Of a stretch of 64,000 nt of DNA, positions 55,678 to 63,958 are shown piece by piece (the stretch's first letter is position 1; every line of letters begins with the position of its first letter). The DNA comes from Nocardia spumae (lineage in GTDB: Bacteria; Actinomycetota; Actinomycetes; Mycobacteriales; Mycobacteriaceae): NCBI RefSeq assembly GCF_020733635.1, contig NZ_JAJFZL010000001.1:1550001-1614000 (forward strand), written 5' to 3'. Position numbers and translations under genes: made by a program. The notes beneath the pieces are model-generated. The model was given only the letters and a program-made list of their open reading frames with translations, was not told the DNA's origin and did no database searches.

Positions 55678-57426
55678 CTAGTGATTACGTGCCGCCACAA
55701 CGGGCGGCCAATCATGCGGTTCGGTATTGGCGGGCTTCTGACTGTGGTCCTGGCTCCAGTCGAATATAGGTGCCGGAGGCCCCCACTGTCTCGGTTCACT
55801 GAAGGAGATGGTGCCGCTACCGAAGTCTGCCTCGTCGAACCGGGCGTTGCCGGCGAAGGCCACACGGTCGAACCGGGCGTTGCCGGCGAAGGTCGCGCTG
55901 CCGAACCATGTATTGCCGGCGAAGGTCGCACGGTCGAATCGGGCGTTGCCGGCGAAGGTGGTGCCGCCGAATCCTGCGTCGCCGGCGAAGGTGGTGCCGC
56001 CGAATCCTGCGTCGCCGGCGAAGGTTGTGTCACCGAACTCGGCGTTGCCGGAGAAGGTCGCCTCGCCGAACTCCGCGTCACCGGAAAAGGTCACGCTGTC
56101 GAATCCTGTATTGCCGGTGAAGGTGGCGCCGCCGAATCCTGCGTCACCGGCGAAGGACGCGTCGCCGAACCGGGCATTGCCGGCCAGGGTCGCACCGTCG
56201 AACCGGGCGTCGCGGGCGAAGGTTGCGTTGCCGAACCGCGCGTTGCCGGAAAATGTTGCGCCGTCGAAATGACCGTTGCCGGAGAAGGCTACGCCGTCGA
56301 ACCGGGCGTTGCCGGCGAAGGTCGTCCCACCGAAGTGGGCGTCGCCGGCGAAGGTGGCGCCGCCGAACCGGGCGTCGGCGGAGAAGTTCGCACCGGCGAA
56401 CGAGGCGTTCTCGGCGAAGGTCGCCTTGTCGAACCGGGAGCTTCCGGACAGGGTCGCGCCCTCGAAATGGGCGTTGCCGGAGAATGTTGCGCCGTCGAAA
56501 TGGGCGTTGCCAGAGAAGGTTACGCCATCGAACCATGCGTTGCCGGAGAATGTTACGCCGTCGAACTCGGCGTTGCCGGCGAAGGTCGCGCTACCGAGCC
56601 AGGCGTCGCCCGAAAAAGTCGCGCCGCCGAACCGAGCCGCACCCGAGAACTGTGCACGGCTGAAATCGACGTTCTCGAGATAGGCCGTGCGGAGGTCGAA
56701 ATCGGCTGTTGACCAGCTGTATGCGGCCTCGGGTCGAAGGTGGTCGGTAATGACACGGACGATGGTTGCCCGGACTTCTCGGTCATTGTGTCGATATTCG
56801 TGGTGGTGTTCCCGGTCATCGGCATGGGTGTTGTCCGCCGTCGCGCGGTGCTGTTTCACGACCAGTTTGCTCTGGTGGTTGGCACCGAGCTCCGGGCTGT
56901 AGGGCAAGCGGAGGTATCCGCACAGCACGTCGATGCATTGCTGGCGGCGCGGGCCGTCGGATCCATCGGCGACGCCGGCCATCGCGTAGACCCCGGCGAT
57001 TCGGACCGCGACATCTGTCGCGCCGAGTTGGGCGGCTGCGGCGCCGAAGCGGTCGACGAACCGGCTCTGTTCCAGATCGCGTTGCCGCCGGTAGGCGATG
57101 ACCAGGGCGACCACGCCGCCGACACCGGCGACGACGGTCAATGCGACACGAGTGATATCGATTTCGGCGGCTTGCTTGGTCGCATCGACGGGGGTGATCC
57201 AGCGTAGGAATCCGTATGCTGCGAAGGCCACAGCTAGTCCGGCGAGCAGCGCCGCGGTGACCGCGGGGAACAGCTGTATTCGTCCCGCCCGGCGGCTGAA
57301 TGCCGCGCGCGATTCCTTGGTCAACGCTGCGCGCAGCGCGGTCGGTCTCGTATGTGCCTGTGCGCGAGACGCGCTCACCCTCCTGGTCACTGCACGATTC
57401 TGCTCGATACCGGAAGTAAGCGCCAT
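55678..57426 (-). CDS. Membrane-anchored pentapeptide-repeat protein
   Basis: About 582 residues. Two transmembrane helices lie near residues 50-75 (AVTAALLAGLAVAFAAYGFL) and 90-110. A cytoplasmic helical region with RRQRDLEQSRFVDRFGAAAAQLGA follows, a layout common in actinobacterial pentapeptide proteins. From about residue 255 to 540 there is an uninterrupted pentapeptide-repeat domain of the form A-x-F-x-G, mostly FDGAT-FSGNA and FGGTT-FAGDA blocks, predicted to fold as a right-handed beta-helix. Function unknown; it is not obviously an MfpA-type gyrase mimic. The start is uncertain: ATG at 57426 lacks a clear ribosome site. Confidence 0.85.
   Translation of the reverse strand: MALTSGIEQNRAVTRRVSASRAQAHTRPTALRAALTKESRAAFSRRAGRIQLFPAVTAALLAGLAVAFAAYGFLRWITPVDATKQAAEIDITRVALTVVAGVGGVVALVIAYRRQRDLEQSRFVDRFGAAAAQLGATDVAVRIAGVYAMAGVADGSDGPRRQQCIDVLCGYLRLPYSPELGANHQSKLVVKQHRATADNTHADDREHHHEYRHNDREVRATIVRVITDHLRPEAAYSWSTADFDLRTAYLENVDFSRAQFSGAARFGGATFSGDAWLGSATFAGNAEFDGVTFSGNAWFDGVTFSGNAHFDGATFSGNAHFEGATLSGSSRFDKATFAENASFAGANFSADARFGGATFAGDAHFGGTTFAGNARFDGVAFSGNGHFDGATFSGNARFGNATFARDARFDGATLAGNARFGDASFAGDAGFGGATFTGNTGFDSVTFSGDAEFGEATFSGNAEFGDTTFAGDAGFGGTTFAGDAGFGGTTFAGNARFDRATFAGNTWFGSATFAGNARFDRVAFAGNARFDEADFGSGTISFSEPRQWGPPAPIFDWSQDHSQKPANTEPHDWPPVVAARNH
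55805..56690 (-). repeat. DNA encoding the tandem pentapeptide repeats
   Basis: A long run of 15-base near-repeats, most commonly in 30-base pairs, with recurrent text such as GCCGGCGAAGGT on the plus strand. It is the coding repeat of the pentapeptide protein. High similarity between units (55968-56012 holds two near-identical 30-mers) suggests recent expansion. Confidence 0.85.
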
Positions 57427-58349
57427 CGAGCGTGGGACAGGGAACGGGCACCGCGCGGCATGCGCCAGTGCGCAGCCTTCGGCCGCGTTCCCCGGGGCGG
57501 GTCGCCCGCATTGTGTTCCCGCGCCCGCAAACTGAGGGCGCTGCGCGTCTTCTGCGGCAATGGCCCGTGGCCACCCTCGACCTCGAGGCCTCTCCGCCCG
57601 GCAAAACCAGGTCATCGATCCGTTTCCGGACCCGCATGATGTGTCCTGCACATCGGTAACGGGGCCTATATGTTCGAACCGGGGCCTGCTTGGACGCAAA
57701 TACGAGCAGCTCTGGCGCAATTGCCTCTACCGAGCATTAGTGCCAGCCGAGCCGATTCTTCCGACCGGTCGAGCGCATCGCCTTCTACGTTGATTCCCAC
57801 ATTCAGGTCCACATTCCGCGCATCCAGCATCGACGCGACAATGTCGAATGGTCGGAGTCTTCTGCGGATCGGCTGAGGGCATCGGCTGATCCGATGGATC
57901 GCAAGATCGCGCGGGTGATCGATGGGTCGCGTTCGGACGGATGGTCGGCCGGCGCGGGCCAGGGTTTCCTACGGACCCGTGTCGGTGATCCGGTGCATCG
58001 GCAACTAGTAAATCCGCTGCCGCACAAGGGCGTCGGCCGAAGCTCTGCCTTCACTCAGCGGCAGCGTCACGTTTCGCCGCACGCCCTCGAGACGGCCGCG
58101 AGCACCGCGGATCTGTGAAATCTGCCTGGTCGAGCTGCGGCCAGGCCGTGGCGCAAGACCCGCTTCTGTCGTTCCTTCAGGCGCACAGCCGGGTTCCGTT
58201 CCGTTGGCGTCGAACGGATAGGTCGTAGGGGTGCAATAGCATTCGCCGAAACCGGGCGGATATGGCGCGCCCCACCGAGAGATGCACAACCGAAGGACAA
58301 ACAATGCCACAACGTGGGCAAGGGGCCCCGACCGGATGGGAACCGGAGC
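57427..58349. other. 923-bp stretch without a recognised gene
   Basis: Short open frames exist on both strands, but none has a ribosome site, family match or convincing codon pattern. One plus-strand frame from 57670 begins FEPGPAWTQIRAALAQL and could be a decayed start. The stretch separates the pentapeptide gene from the SUKH pair and presumably holds the promoters of both. Confidence 0.5.
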
Positions 58350-58988
58350 GTGAGTGAGGATCAGCCCGCCATGGCGGGCCTCGGAGAAGTGCTGTCGTGC
58401 ATCGGGCCGACCTGCGGGGAGATCGTCGACTGGAGTGCGGCGGAGAAGATCTACGAAACTGCTTTCCCGGCCGACTATCGGGCCTTCGTGGCAGCCTTCG
58501 GCAGCGGCACGATCGAGGAGATGGTCGTCGTCTTCACCCCTGTCGTCTCCTCGGAGGAGCTACGGATGGTGAAGGTATCGAGGCTCTCGGAGGCAGCGCT
58601 CGCGGACCAGGGGGGCAACGAGTGGGCTCGCGCCGACAGGGGCCGGTATCGGCTGGAGGACCTGCTGATCTGGGGCGGAACAGCTGCGGCCGACACTCTG
58701 TGCTGGATCACGACGGACCAGAACCCGGATCGATGGCCGGTCGCGGTGTACTCGCGTATGAACCATGAGTGGTCGGTGTACCCGTGCGGAATGGCCGAGT
58801 TCCTGCTGAAACTCGTGCGCAACGAGTGGCAACCAGGGCCGATCAGCGACACCTCGCTCGAGGGCGTGGTGGCCCCGCATTTCCTGCACGACAAGGACGA
58901 GGCAGCCGCGTACGAGGCGGGGCTCGACCCAAGCCACCGAGCATCCGCACAGCACGAAGAACAGGTACTTGTCGGAGGCTGCTCCTAG
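58350..58988 (+). CDS. SUKH (SMI1/KNR4) family protein
   Basis: A 212-residue SUKH-superfamily protein. The core shows VDWSAAEKIYETAFPADYRAF, then AAFGSGTIEEMVVVF, and a late WWxxD-like segment replaced here by WGGTAAADTLCWIT. SUKH proteins are mostly immunity proteins of polymorphic toxin systems, or dosage/scaffold proteins. The GTG at 58350 (GGAG nearby) is chosen; an in-frame start at 58314 is possible. A second SUKH gene follows after 10 bp, so the two are co-transcribed. No toxin gene is visible beside them. Confidence 0.82.
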   Translation: MSEDQPAMAGLGEVLSCIGPTCGEIVDWSAAEKIYETAFPADYRAFVAAFGSGTIEEMVVVFTPVVSSEELRMVKVSRLSEAALADQGGNEWARADRGRYRLEDLLIWGGTAAADTLCWITTDQNPDRWPVAVYSRMNHEWSVYPCGMAEFLLKLVRNEWQPGPISDTSLEGVVAPHFLHDKDEAAAYEAGLDPSHRASAQHEEQVLVGGCS

Positions 58989-58998
58989 GGTTCACGCA

Positions 58999-60273
58999 AT
59001 GAACTGGAGACCGTGGCTGGAGCTGTGGAGCGAGGAACGGATCACCGCCAGTGATCCCGGTGACCTGGAGCCCGAGGTGGTGCAGCAGCGCTGGCTCGGC
59101 TACGCCCCAGCGGCCGAGGCCGACGTCGCAGCGGTCGAGGAGCGCCTCGGCCTGAGGTTGCCGCCCTCGTATCGCAGCTTCCTGCTGACCACCGATGGAT
59201 GGCGCAACGCCGGGGAGTTCGTCTGGAAGATGCGCGACACCACCAATCTGGGATGGCTGCGTGACCTCGAACCGGTCTGGGAGTCGTGGGCCGACCTGGT
59301 CACCGAGGCTCCGGTCGACGCGCCGGGCAACCCGTTCGGCCGCGGGCTACTGATCTCGCTGCACGCCGACGCCGGGGTCCTGTTCCTCGACCCGGCCGAC
59401 CGTGACGAAAACGGCGAGTGGGCCGCCTACAGCGTATTTTCCTGGGCTGAATTCCCGCGGCGGTATCCGTCGTTCACTGCCCTCATGGAATCGCTGTACC
59501 AAGGCTTTCATCACATACGTCAGCCGGCGGGCAAGACTCGTGACAGTTGGGCTCTGGCGGTGGAACAGGCTCGGGACGAGGCCCTTTCCGGCGATATCGA
59601 CACGGCCATGGTGGCCCTGGAGAAGGCTCGACATGTCGGCCAGCCACGCGCTGCGGTCTTACGAGTCCAGCTCCAGATGTTCCTCACCTCCTCCTCGCCG
59701 TACGAGGCCTCCCGGCTTCTTTCACACCTGCTACCTCCGACGCCCGTCCCGGACGGGTTCTTCACCGGTTCACTGTTCACCGAAGAGTTCCTGCCGTGCA
59801 TGGTCCTGCAACACGAACACAGAGAATCCTGGTACGGCTCCGCGCTCGAAAATGCCCAGTACCTGGCGGACCGCGCGCTCACCAGCCACCGCGTAGCCCG
59901 CGAGCGCGCCCAGCAGCACGCAACCGAAGAGGCCTCGCAGTACTCCGCGCGCGAAGTTGCCCAGATCCTCGAAATCACACAGAACGACCCCGGGCTCGAG
60001 ATCGGACGTGCCATCGGCGAGCACCGAGCACGGGTACAGCAGCCCGGTTACCGGCTCACCTACGGAAACCGAGCATTCGACACCGCGGTGCGAGACGCGC
60101 TCGCGCAACACCGGTCCGACCCGGCGGCACTGTGGCATGCGCTGGAGGCCGCGATGACGCACTGGCAGCCCCGCACTCCGGATCACATCGCCCCGGTCGC
60201 GCTGCTCGCCGACCCCGTGCTGGCGTACAGCCTCACCCCGGAACGCGGCCGCGCGTTGTTGAGTAGACCGTGA
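58999..60273 (+). CDS. SUKH (SMI1/KNR4) domain protein with C-terminal helical extension
   Basis: A 424-residue protein. The first ~170 residues form a SUKH domain: AAVEERLGLRLPPSYRSFLLTTDGWRN, then GLLISLHADAGVLFLDPADRDENGEW and FSWAEFPRRYPSFTAL. Residues 180-424 are helical and repeat-like, with ALSGDIDTAMVALEKARHVGQ resembling a TPR-type pair. The ATG at 58999 comes 10 bp after the previous stop. The fusion suggests a SUKH sensor or immunity head on a helical scaffold; function is inferred. Confidence 0.85.
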   Translation: MNWRPWLELWSEERITASDPGDLEPEVVQQRWLGYAPAAEADVAAVEERLGLRLPPSYRSFLLTTDGWRNAGEFVWKMRDTTNLGWLRDLEPVWESWADLVTEAPVDAPGNPFGRGLLISLHADAGVLFLDPADRDENGEWAAYSVFSWAEFPRRYPSFTALMESLYQGFHHIRQPAGKTRDSWALAVEQARDEALSGDIDTAMVALEKARHVGQPRAAVLRVQLQMFLTSSSPYEASRLLSHLLPPTPVPDGFFTGSLFTEEFLPCMVLQHEHRESWYGSALENAQYLADRALTSHRVARERAQQHATEEASQYSAREVAQILEITQNDPGLEIGRAIGEHRARVQQPGYRLTYGNRAFDTAVRDALAQHRSDPAALWHALEAAMTHWQPRTPDHIAPVALLADPVLAYSLTPERGRALLSRP

Positions 60274-60581
60274 TCGTTTCGTCGGCGCGGCGCGCTGGTC
60301 GGCCTGTCGGACATCGTTATACGAGGGGTGCCGCACTGGCCCATGCCGGCGGGTGGTTGCGTCGCGGCAGTTCACCCGCCTTTACCGAGCTAGCAGCAAC
60401 GATTCAGCAACAACAGGCAACTGTGTGGCGTTGAACGCCTACCATTTCTTGGCACGCTCACCATGTTTTCTGAGTCAGTGTTTCGGCGTGAAGAAATCTC
60501 CGATCGAAGAACAGTGCACGCTGGGCCTCCGGTTACACCGAAGAGGTGACAAGCCGCGTTCGAAGTGAAGGGAGATTCACC
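60274..60581. other. 308-bp gap upstream of the precursor/radical SAM pair
   Basis: No gene recognised. Base composition becomes more A/T-rich from about 60380, matching the cassette that follows. The promoter of the cassette should lie here, but no consensus I trust is visible. The gap ends in AAGGGAG, the ribosome site of the precursor gene. Confidence 0.5.
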
Positions 60582-60794
60582 ATGGCAGAATTCGAAGACC
60601 GTATCCGAGATGCTGCGGTCCGGGAAGACTTGATCCAGACAATTGCCGCATTCTGCGAGCGGCACGACATCGACTTCGACAGAGAAGACATTCATCGTTT
60701 TCCGGAAGCTCAGGCGTCGGGGACCTCCGGCGGCGGTGATCCTATGTGGGTTTATCGCACCGGTCCGACCACCGACCGCTGGGTACACATGTGA
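60582..60794 (+). CDS. Candidate RiPP precursor peptide (Nif11-like leader)
   Basis: A 70-residue peptide. The leader (about 1-43) is acidic and helical, with REDLIQTIAAFCERHDIDFDREDI resembling, in spacing of hydrophobic and acidic residues, Nif11-type leaders. A flexible SGTSGGG hinge follows. The core is GDPMWVYRTGPTTDRWVHM, with two W-V-aromatic units (WVY and WVH) placed almost as mirror images. The ATG has AAGGGAG eight bases upstream. The stop is two bases before the radical SAM start, a standard precursor/maturase order. RiPP status is inferred from this context. Confidence 0.65.
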   Translation: MAEFEDRIRDAAVREDLIQTIAAFCERHDIDFDREDIHRFPEAQASGTSGGGDPMWVYRTGPTTDRWVHM

Positions 60795-60796
60795 TC

Positions 60797-61798
60797 ATGT
60801 CTACTGGACTGGAATTCCGGCATCTTATCCTGTCGATTACTTCGCAATGCCCATTGCAGTGCGAATACTGTTGTGTCGATTCGGGGCCATGGCGGCGTGA
60901 AACGATGGAGCTGCGGGACGCCGTCTCCTACGTGCATCAGGCGAAGACCGAGTGTCCCGAGGCAACCCTGAGTTTCACTGGTGGCGAGCCGTTCGCGCGT
61001 TTTTCGTTGATGCGTGACATTTCCAGGGAAGCGTCCGGTCTCGGGATGTGGCACACAGCAATTACCAGCGCCTCATGGGCGAAGTCGACTGCCTACGCAT
61101 CGGAACGACTCGGCGAGCTCAAAGCTAATGGGCTCCGGACGCTCACGATAAGTTACGACAGTTCGCATGCGCCATGGATCGATGTGGAACGGGTAAAGAA
61201 CTGTGTACGTGCCGGCCACGGTATCGGAATAAGAGTGGTCGTTGCCGGATCGACAAGCAAGAGTCGGGCTGGAGCCGCTGACGCTCTCGGTGACTGGTTG
61301 AAGGAATTTCCGGGCGTCGAAACAAAAGATGGGGCGATCGTACCTCAGGGGCGGGCGTCGAATATTCCGCAAGTAGACCTCTTGATCAATGATTGGACAG
61401 GCAAAAATCTCGCTTGTCCGGCGACCGGTGATCTTCTCATCGAAGCGAACGGCGATGCCTATCCGTGCTGCTCGACGGCCGGCGATTACGAATTCTTACG
61501 ACTCGGAAATGCCAAGACCACCTCGCTACGGGAGCTGAGATCGCGAGCAGAGAACTCGATCTGGTTTCAAATGATCACGACCGAAGGTTTCGCCGGTTTG
61601 CAGCGGCTCGTGAAAAAATATCATCCCACTGTGGATTTTCCGACACATTATGTCGGAGTGTGCCACCTGTGCCAGATGGTCTTCGGCGATGATGAAATTG
61701 GAATTCTGGTCAGGGATGCTCTGCGGCGGGCGGAAGAAGATCGCAACCAGGCGGCCCTGGGCTTGTTCAATGACTTGAGGCGCATGATTTCTGCTTGA
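60797..61798 (+). CDS. Radical SAM/SPASM-like peptide-maturing enzyme
   Basis: A 333-residue radical SAM protein. The cluster motif is C18-x3-C22-x2-C25 (ITSQCPLQCEYCC), and the SAM-binding GGE is in LSFTGGEPF. The C-terminal third has CPATGDLLIEANGDAYPC, the Cx11Gx4C start of a SPASM/twitch auxiliary cluster, and a later VCHLCQ. Such enzymes install C-C or thioether crosslinks, or epimerise residues, in RiPP precursors. It is coupled to the 70-residue gene just upstream. Codon use is visibly poorer in G/C than its neighbours, which suggests horizontal transfer. No transporter or protease lies next to it. Confidence 0.88.
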   Translation: MSTGLEFRHLILSITSQCPLQCEYCCVDSGPWRRETMELRDAVSYVHQAKTECPEATLSFTGGEPFARFSLMRDISREASGLGMWHTAITSASWAKSTAYASERLGELKANGLRTLTISYDSSHAPWIDVERVKNCVRAGHGIGIRVVVAGSTSKSRAGAADALGDWLKEFPGVETKDGAIVPQGRASNIPQVDLLINDWTGKNLACPATGDLLIEANGDAYPCCSTAGDYEFLRLGNAKTTSLRELRSRAENSIWFQMITTEGFAGLQRLVKKYHPTVDFPTHYVGVCHLCQMVFGDDEIGILVRDALRRAEEDRNQAALGLFNDLRRMISA

Positions 61799-61956
61799 TC
61801 ATGCGGACGATCCCCGTCACCGGCTGCCCTGTGCCCTCGATGCCGTCCCGCCCGTCGGCGCGGCGCCGATGTCGTGACACGGCGGGGTGATCCCGGCGCC
61901 CTCGACACCAGAGATCTCGGTCGTGTAAGAGCAGTGCGGGCGGGAATCTCGTCACT

Positions 61957-62223
61957 ATGACGGAGAACACATCGGACGCGTCCGATCGGACCACGAAGCC
62001 CGCCGACACGGCCGCACTCGAACCGGATCAGGACACCCGCGACCAGGCCAAGAAGGACGCCGCCGAGCTGGAGGAGATCTACGAGCCCGGTGCGCGGCCG
62101 ACCGTCGTCGTACCCGGTACCGACGGCATGGTCGCCGGCACCGCCTTCGCCGATTCGGTCGACGAGCAGATCACCGAGAACAAGCCGCCGGACGACCTTC
62201 GTAAGGACGACGACGATTCCTGA
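61957..62223 (+). CDS. Small acidic hypothetical protein
   Basis: An 88-residue, highly acidic, low-complexity protein (TENTSDASDRTTKPAD at the start, DDLRKDDDDS at the end). A middle part, EEIYEPGARPTVVVPGTDGMVAGTAFAD, looks more ordered. No family recognised. Codon use is again GC-rich, unlike the cassette before it, so it is probably a native gene. The ATG has only a weak GGCGGGAA upstream. Confidence 0.65.
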   Translation: MTENTSDASDRTTKPADTAALEPDQDTRDQAKKDAAELEEIYEPGARPTVVVPGTDGMVAGTAFADSVDEQITENKPPDDLRKDDDDS

Positions 62224-62647
62224 TCCCGGCTGAACCCGACCCGGGAACAAGCCGAAGGATCGCGTCTGTCGGCGGTTCGCGTGCGACCGCTCGCCTCGCG
62301 GCGTTGCCGGATGTCGCGTCGTGGTCCGCGCGGCCCGGTCGCGCGCCGGGCGATCGCGGGACGGTCTGAGCGCCAGGGGGTTTCACGCGTCCCCGGGAAG
62401 CAGTGGTGGCGCGCCGGGGCGTAAAGCCGCATTCCATGGCCGCGCTCGGTGCACGATGTCGAACGCCGACCGCAATGATCCCAGAGCCGATCGGCGACGT
62501 TCGACCGTGGGCGTCGTGTACGGCCCGCTCGGGGCGCGGAGTTGTAGAGTCCAGCGGGAAGGCCTTCGGTTCACGGCCCTTCGTTTCTTTCGACGATGGA
62601 CACCCGCATCCGTGAGTTGTACGGACACACGTGCTGAGGAGCTCGCC
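62224..62647. other. 424-bp gap without a recognised gene
   Basis: An open frame runs in phase through much of this gap into the next gene, but the part before 62648 is Arg/Gly/Ser-rich with no family features. I read it as non-coding and see no clear promoter consensus. Confidence 0.45.
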
Positions 62648-63109
62648 ATGACCTACACCGTGGATTTCGACACCGTATCGACCGTCGGCCTGGAGTCGTC
62701 ACCGGTCGCCGCGGCGCTGGCCGGGCTTCGAGCGAACGAGGCTCGATATTTCAAGAACAAGTACGACTACGTCTTCACGGTGGAGCCCGCGAAGGAAGCC
62801 CAGTCGACCGTCGACTGGGTGAGCCGGATCCTGGAGGAAGAACGCGACATCGTGATCGCCTCACGTCCATTGGAGGCCACTGCCTTCCAGGTGGAGGACA
62901 TTCGCATGGCATACGTCTTCTACGAGAGCGGTTTGTCGATCAACGTGATGTACGCGCTCGACGACAGTGGCAAGCGTGCCGTCGGTTTCAAGCTATCCGA
63001 CGGAATGGAGATCCCCAGTGAACTCGCCGCGTTCAAATTCGCGAGGCAGAAGTCGAAGCTGGCGGGGACAATCCGCGGCTCCTACTTCGTCATCAAGAAT
63101 CAATACTGA
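62648..63109 (+). CDS. Hypothetical protein
   Basis: A 153-residue soluble protein starting MTYTVDFDTVSTVGLESSPV. GAGGAG lies six bases before the ATG at 62648, which decides this start over longer options. Alternating charged helices and strands (YFKNKYDYVFTVEPAKEAQS, then IRMAYVFYESGLSINVMYAL) look like a compact alpha/beta fold. I do not recognise the family. It stands alone, convergent with csbD. Confidence 0.75.
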   Translation: MTYTVDFDTVSTVGLESSPVAAALAGLRANEARYFKNKYDYVFTVEPAKEAQSTVDWVSRILEEERDIVIASRPLEATAFQVEDIRMAYVFYESGLSINVMYALDDSGKRAVGFKLSDGMEIPSELAAFKFARQKSKLAGTIRGSYFVIKNQY

Positions 63110-63170
63110 GATATCGAATATCGGGTAGTGGACGGCGATCGGCGCGCATTCGGAGGAATGGGCACCCGAA

Positions 63171-63202
63171 GCGGGCCCACGACCGCAAAGTCGTGGGCCC
63201 GC
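63171..63202. terminator. Bidirectional hairpin terminator between hypothetical gene and csbD
   Basis: GCGGGCCCACGAC-CGCAAA-GTCGTGGGCCCGC: perfect 13-base arms and a six-base loop, 12 bp past the csbD stop and 61 bp past the convergent hypothetical gene. Very stable; it lacks a long T-run, as is common in high-GC actinobacteria. Confidence 0.75.
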
Positions 63203-63214
63203 CGGGGGTTCTGC

Positions 63215-63460
63215 TCAGTCGTCCTGATGACTCTTCTGGCGCGCCTCGTGGAGTTCGGCTGCGGCACGCTCCTTTTCGGCGCGTGCTTCGTTCTTGGCCG
63301 CTTCCTTCTGGGCTTCGGCCTTGTCTTGCTGGGCGCTGCCTTCTTCGCGCAGGTCCTTGTTTCCGGCCAGGGCTCCGGCGGCTTCCTTGACGCGGCCCTT
63401 GATTCCCTCGACGGCGCTCTCGACGCCTTCTGCTGCACTGTTACCCGCATGGTCGGACAT
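63215..63460 (-). CDS. CsbD family stress protein
   Basis: An 81-residue hydrophilic, Ala/Glu/Lys-rich protein. The CsbD motif is seen as AVEGIKGRVKEAAGALAGNKDLREEGSAQQDKAEAQ. CsbD proteins are abundant general-stress proteins; in Bacillus the gene belongs to the SigB regulon. Consistent with this, a GTTT-N15-GGGTAT element lies 45-69 bp upstream. The ATG is preceded by GAAGGGGT. Confidence 0.9.
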   Translation of the reverse strand: MSDHAGNSAAEGVESAVEGIKGRVKEAAGALAGNKDLREEGSAQQDKAEAQKEAAKNEARAEKERAAAELHEARQKSHQDD

Positions 63461-63504
63461 TGCGTGACCCCTTCATCAGTCGATCAGTTCGGGCATTGAG
63501 GGCG

Positions 63505-63529
63505 ATACCCGGCGTCCATACGGCCAAAC
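63505..63529 (-). promoter_or_regulatory. SigF/SigB-type promoter of csbD
   Basis: On the minus strand, GTTT (63529-63526), 15 bases, GGGTAT (63510-63505): a perfect match to the mycobacterial SigF / stress-sigma consensus. It points at csbD, whose start codon is 45 bp away. Confidence 0.8.
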
Positions 63530-63697
63530 AATCGCATCGATGCCCGCCCGCCCGTGACCGCGCTGCCGGGACTGCCGCGTTCTCACGGTGTCGAGGCCGA
63601 GAATCGGGGTATAGCGGATCTACCCGGTTGCGAGGGGCCGCGCATCCCGCGTCGCCGGGGAAGGACGATCCGGCGGAAAACTCTTCGAAATGTATCT

Positions 63698-63722
63698 GTT
63701 TCAGATAGTGGGTTCCGGGTAT
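63698..63722 (+). promoter_or_regulatory. SigF/SigB-type promoter of the DUF6131 gene
   Basis: GTTT (63698-63701), 15 bases, GGGTAT (63717-63722), identical in consensus and spacing to the element before csbD. It lies 80 bp before the DUF6131 start codon. Confidence 0.8.
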
Positions 63723-63802
63723 CTGTTCTTTCGAGTTACCGCTCATCGCACGTGGTCGACCGACCGTAATTCGTTGCGAGAGCTGCGAGTAAGGAGTTCG
63801 TT

Positions 63803-63958
63803 GTGATCACCCTGGGTGTCATTCTGCTGGTTCTCGGTTTCATCTTCGGGATTCCGATCCTGTGGACGCTGGGCATCATTGCCGTGGTGGTCGGTGCGAT
63901 CTTGTTCGTGCTGGGACGGATCGGCCGGCCGGTCGGAGGCCGTGCGCACTACTACTAG
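63803..63958 (+). CDS. DUF6131 family small membrane protein
   Basis: A 51-residue protein with one or two hydrophobic helices (ITLGVILLVLGFIFGIPILW, then LGIIAVVVGAILFVLGRIG) and a short RPVGGRAHYY tail. It matches, from memory, the small DUF6131 membrane peptides of mycolata. The GTG at 63803 has AAGGAG six bases upstream. Its stress-sigma promoter suggests induction together with csbD. Role unknown. Confidence 0.85.
   Translation: MITLGVILLVLGFIFGIPILWTLGIIAVVVGAILFVLGRIGRPVGGRAHYY

Noticed and set aside
55805..56690. CRISPR-like regular repeat array
   Set aside because: The 15/30-base periodicity is codon-based, there are no unique spacers, and it translates as pentapeptide repeats.
55681..56712. 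343-residue plus-strand frame with regular Gly/Glu/Ala repeats
   Set aside because: The regularity is just the complement of the pentapeptide-coding repeats on the other strand.
60353..60568. 71-residue plus-strand frame before the precursor gene
   Set aside because: No ribosome site, mixed composition, and it ends just before the precursor start; treated as leader DNA.
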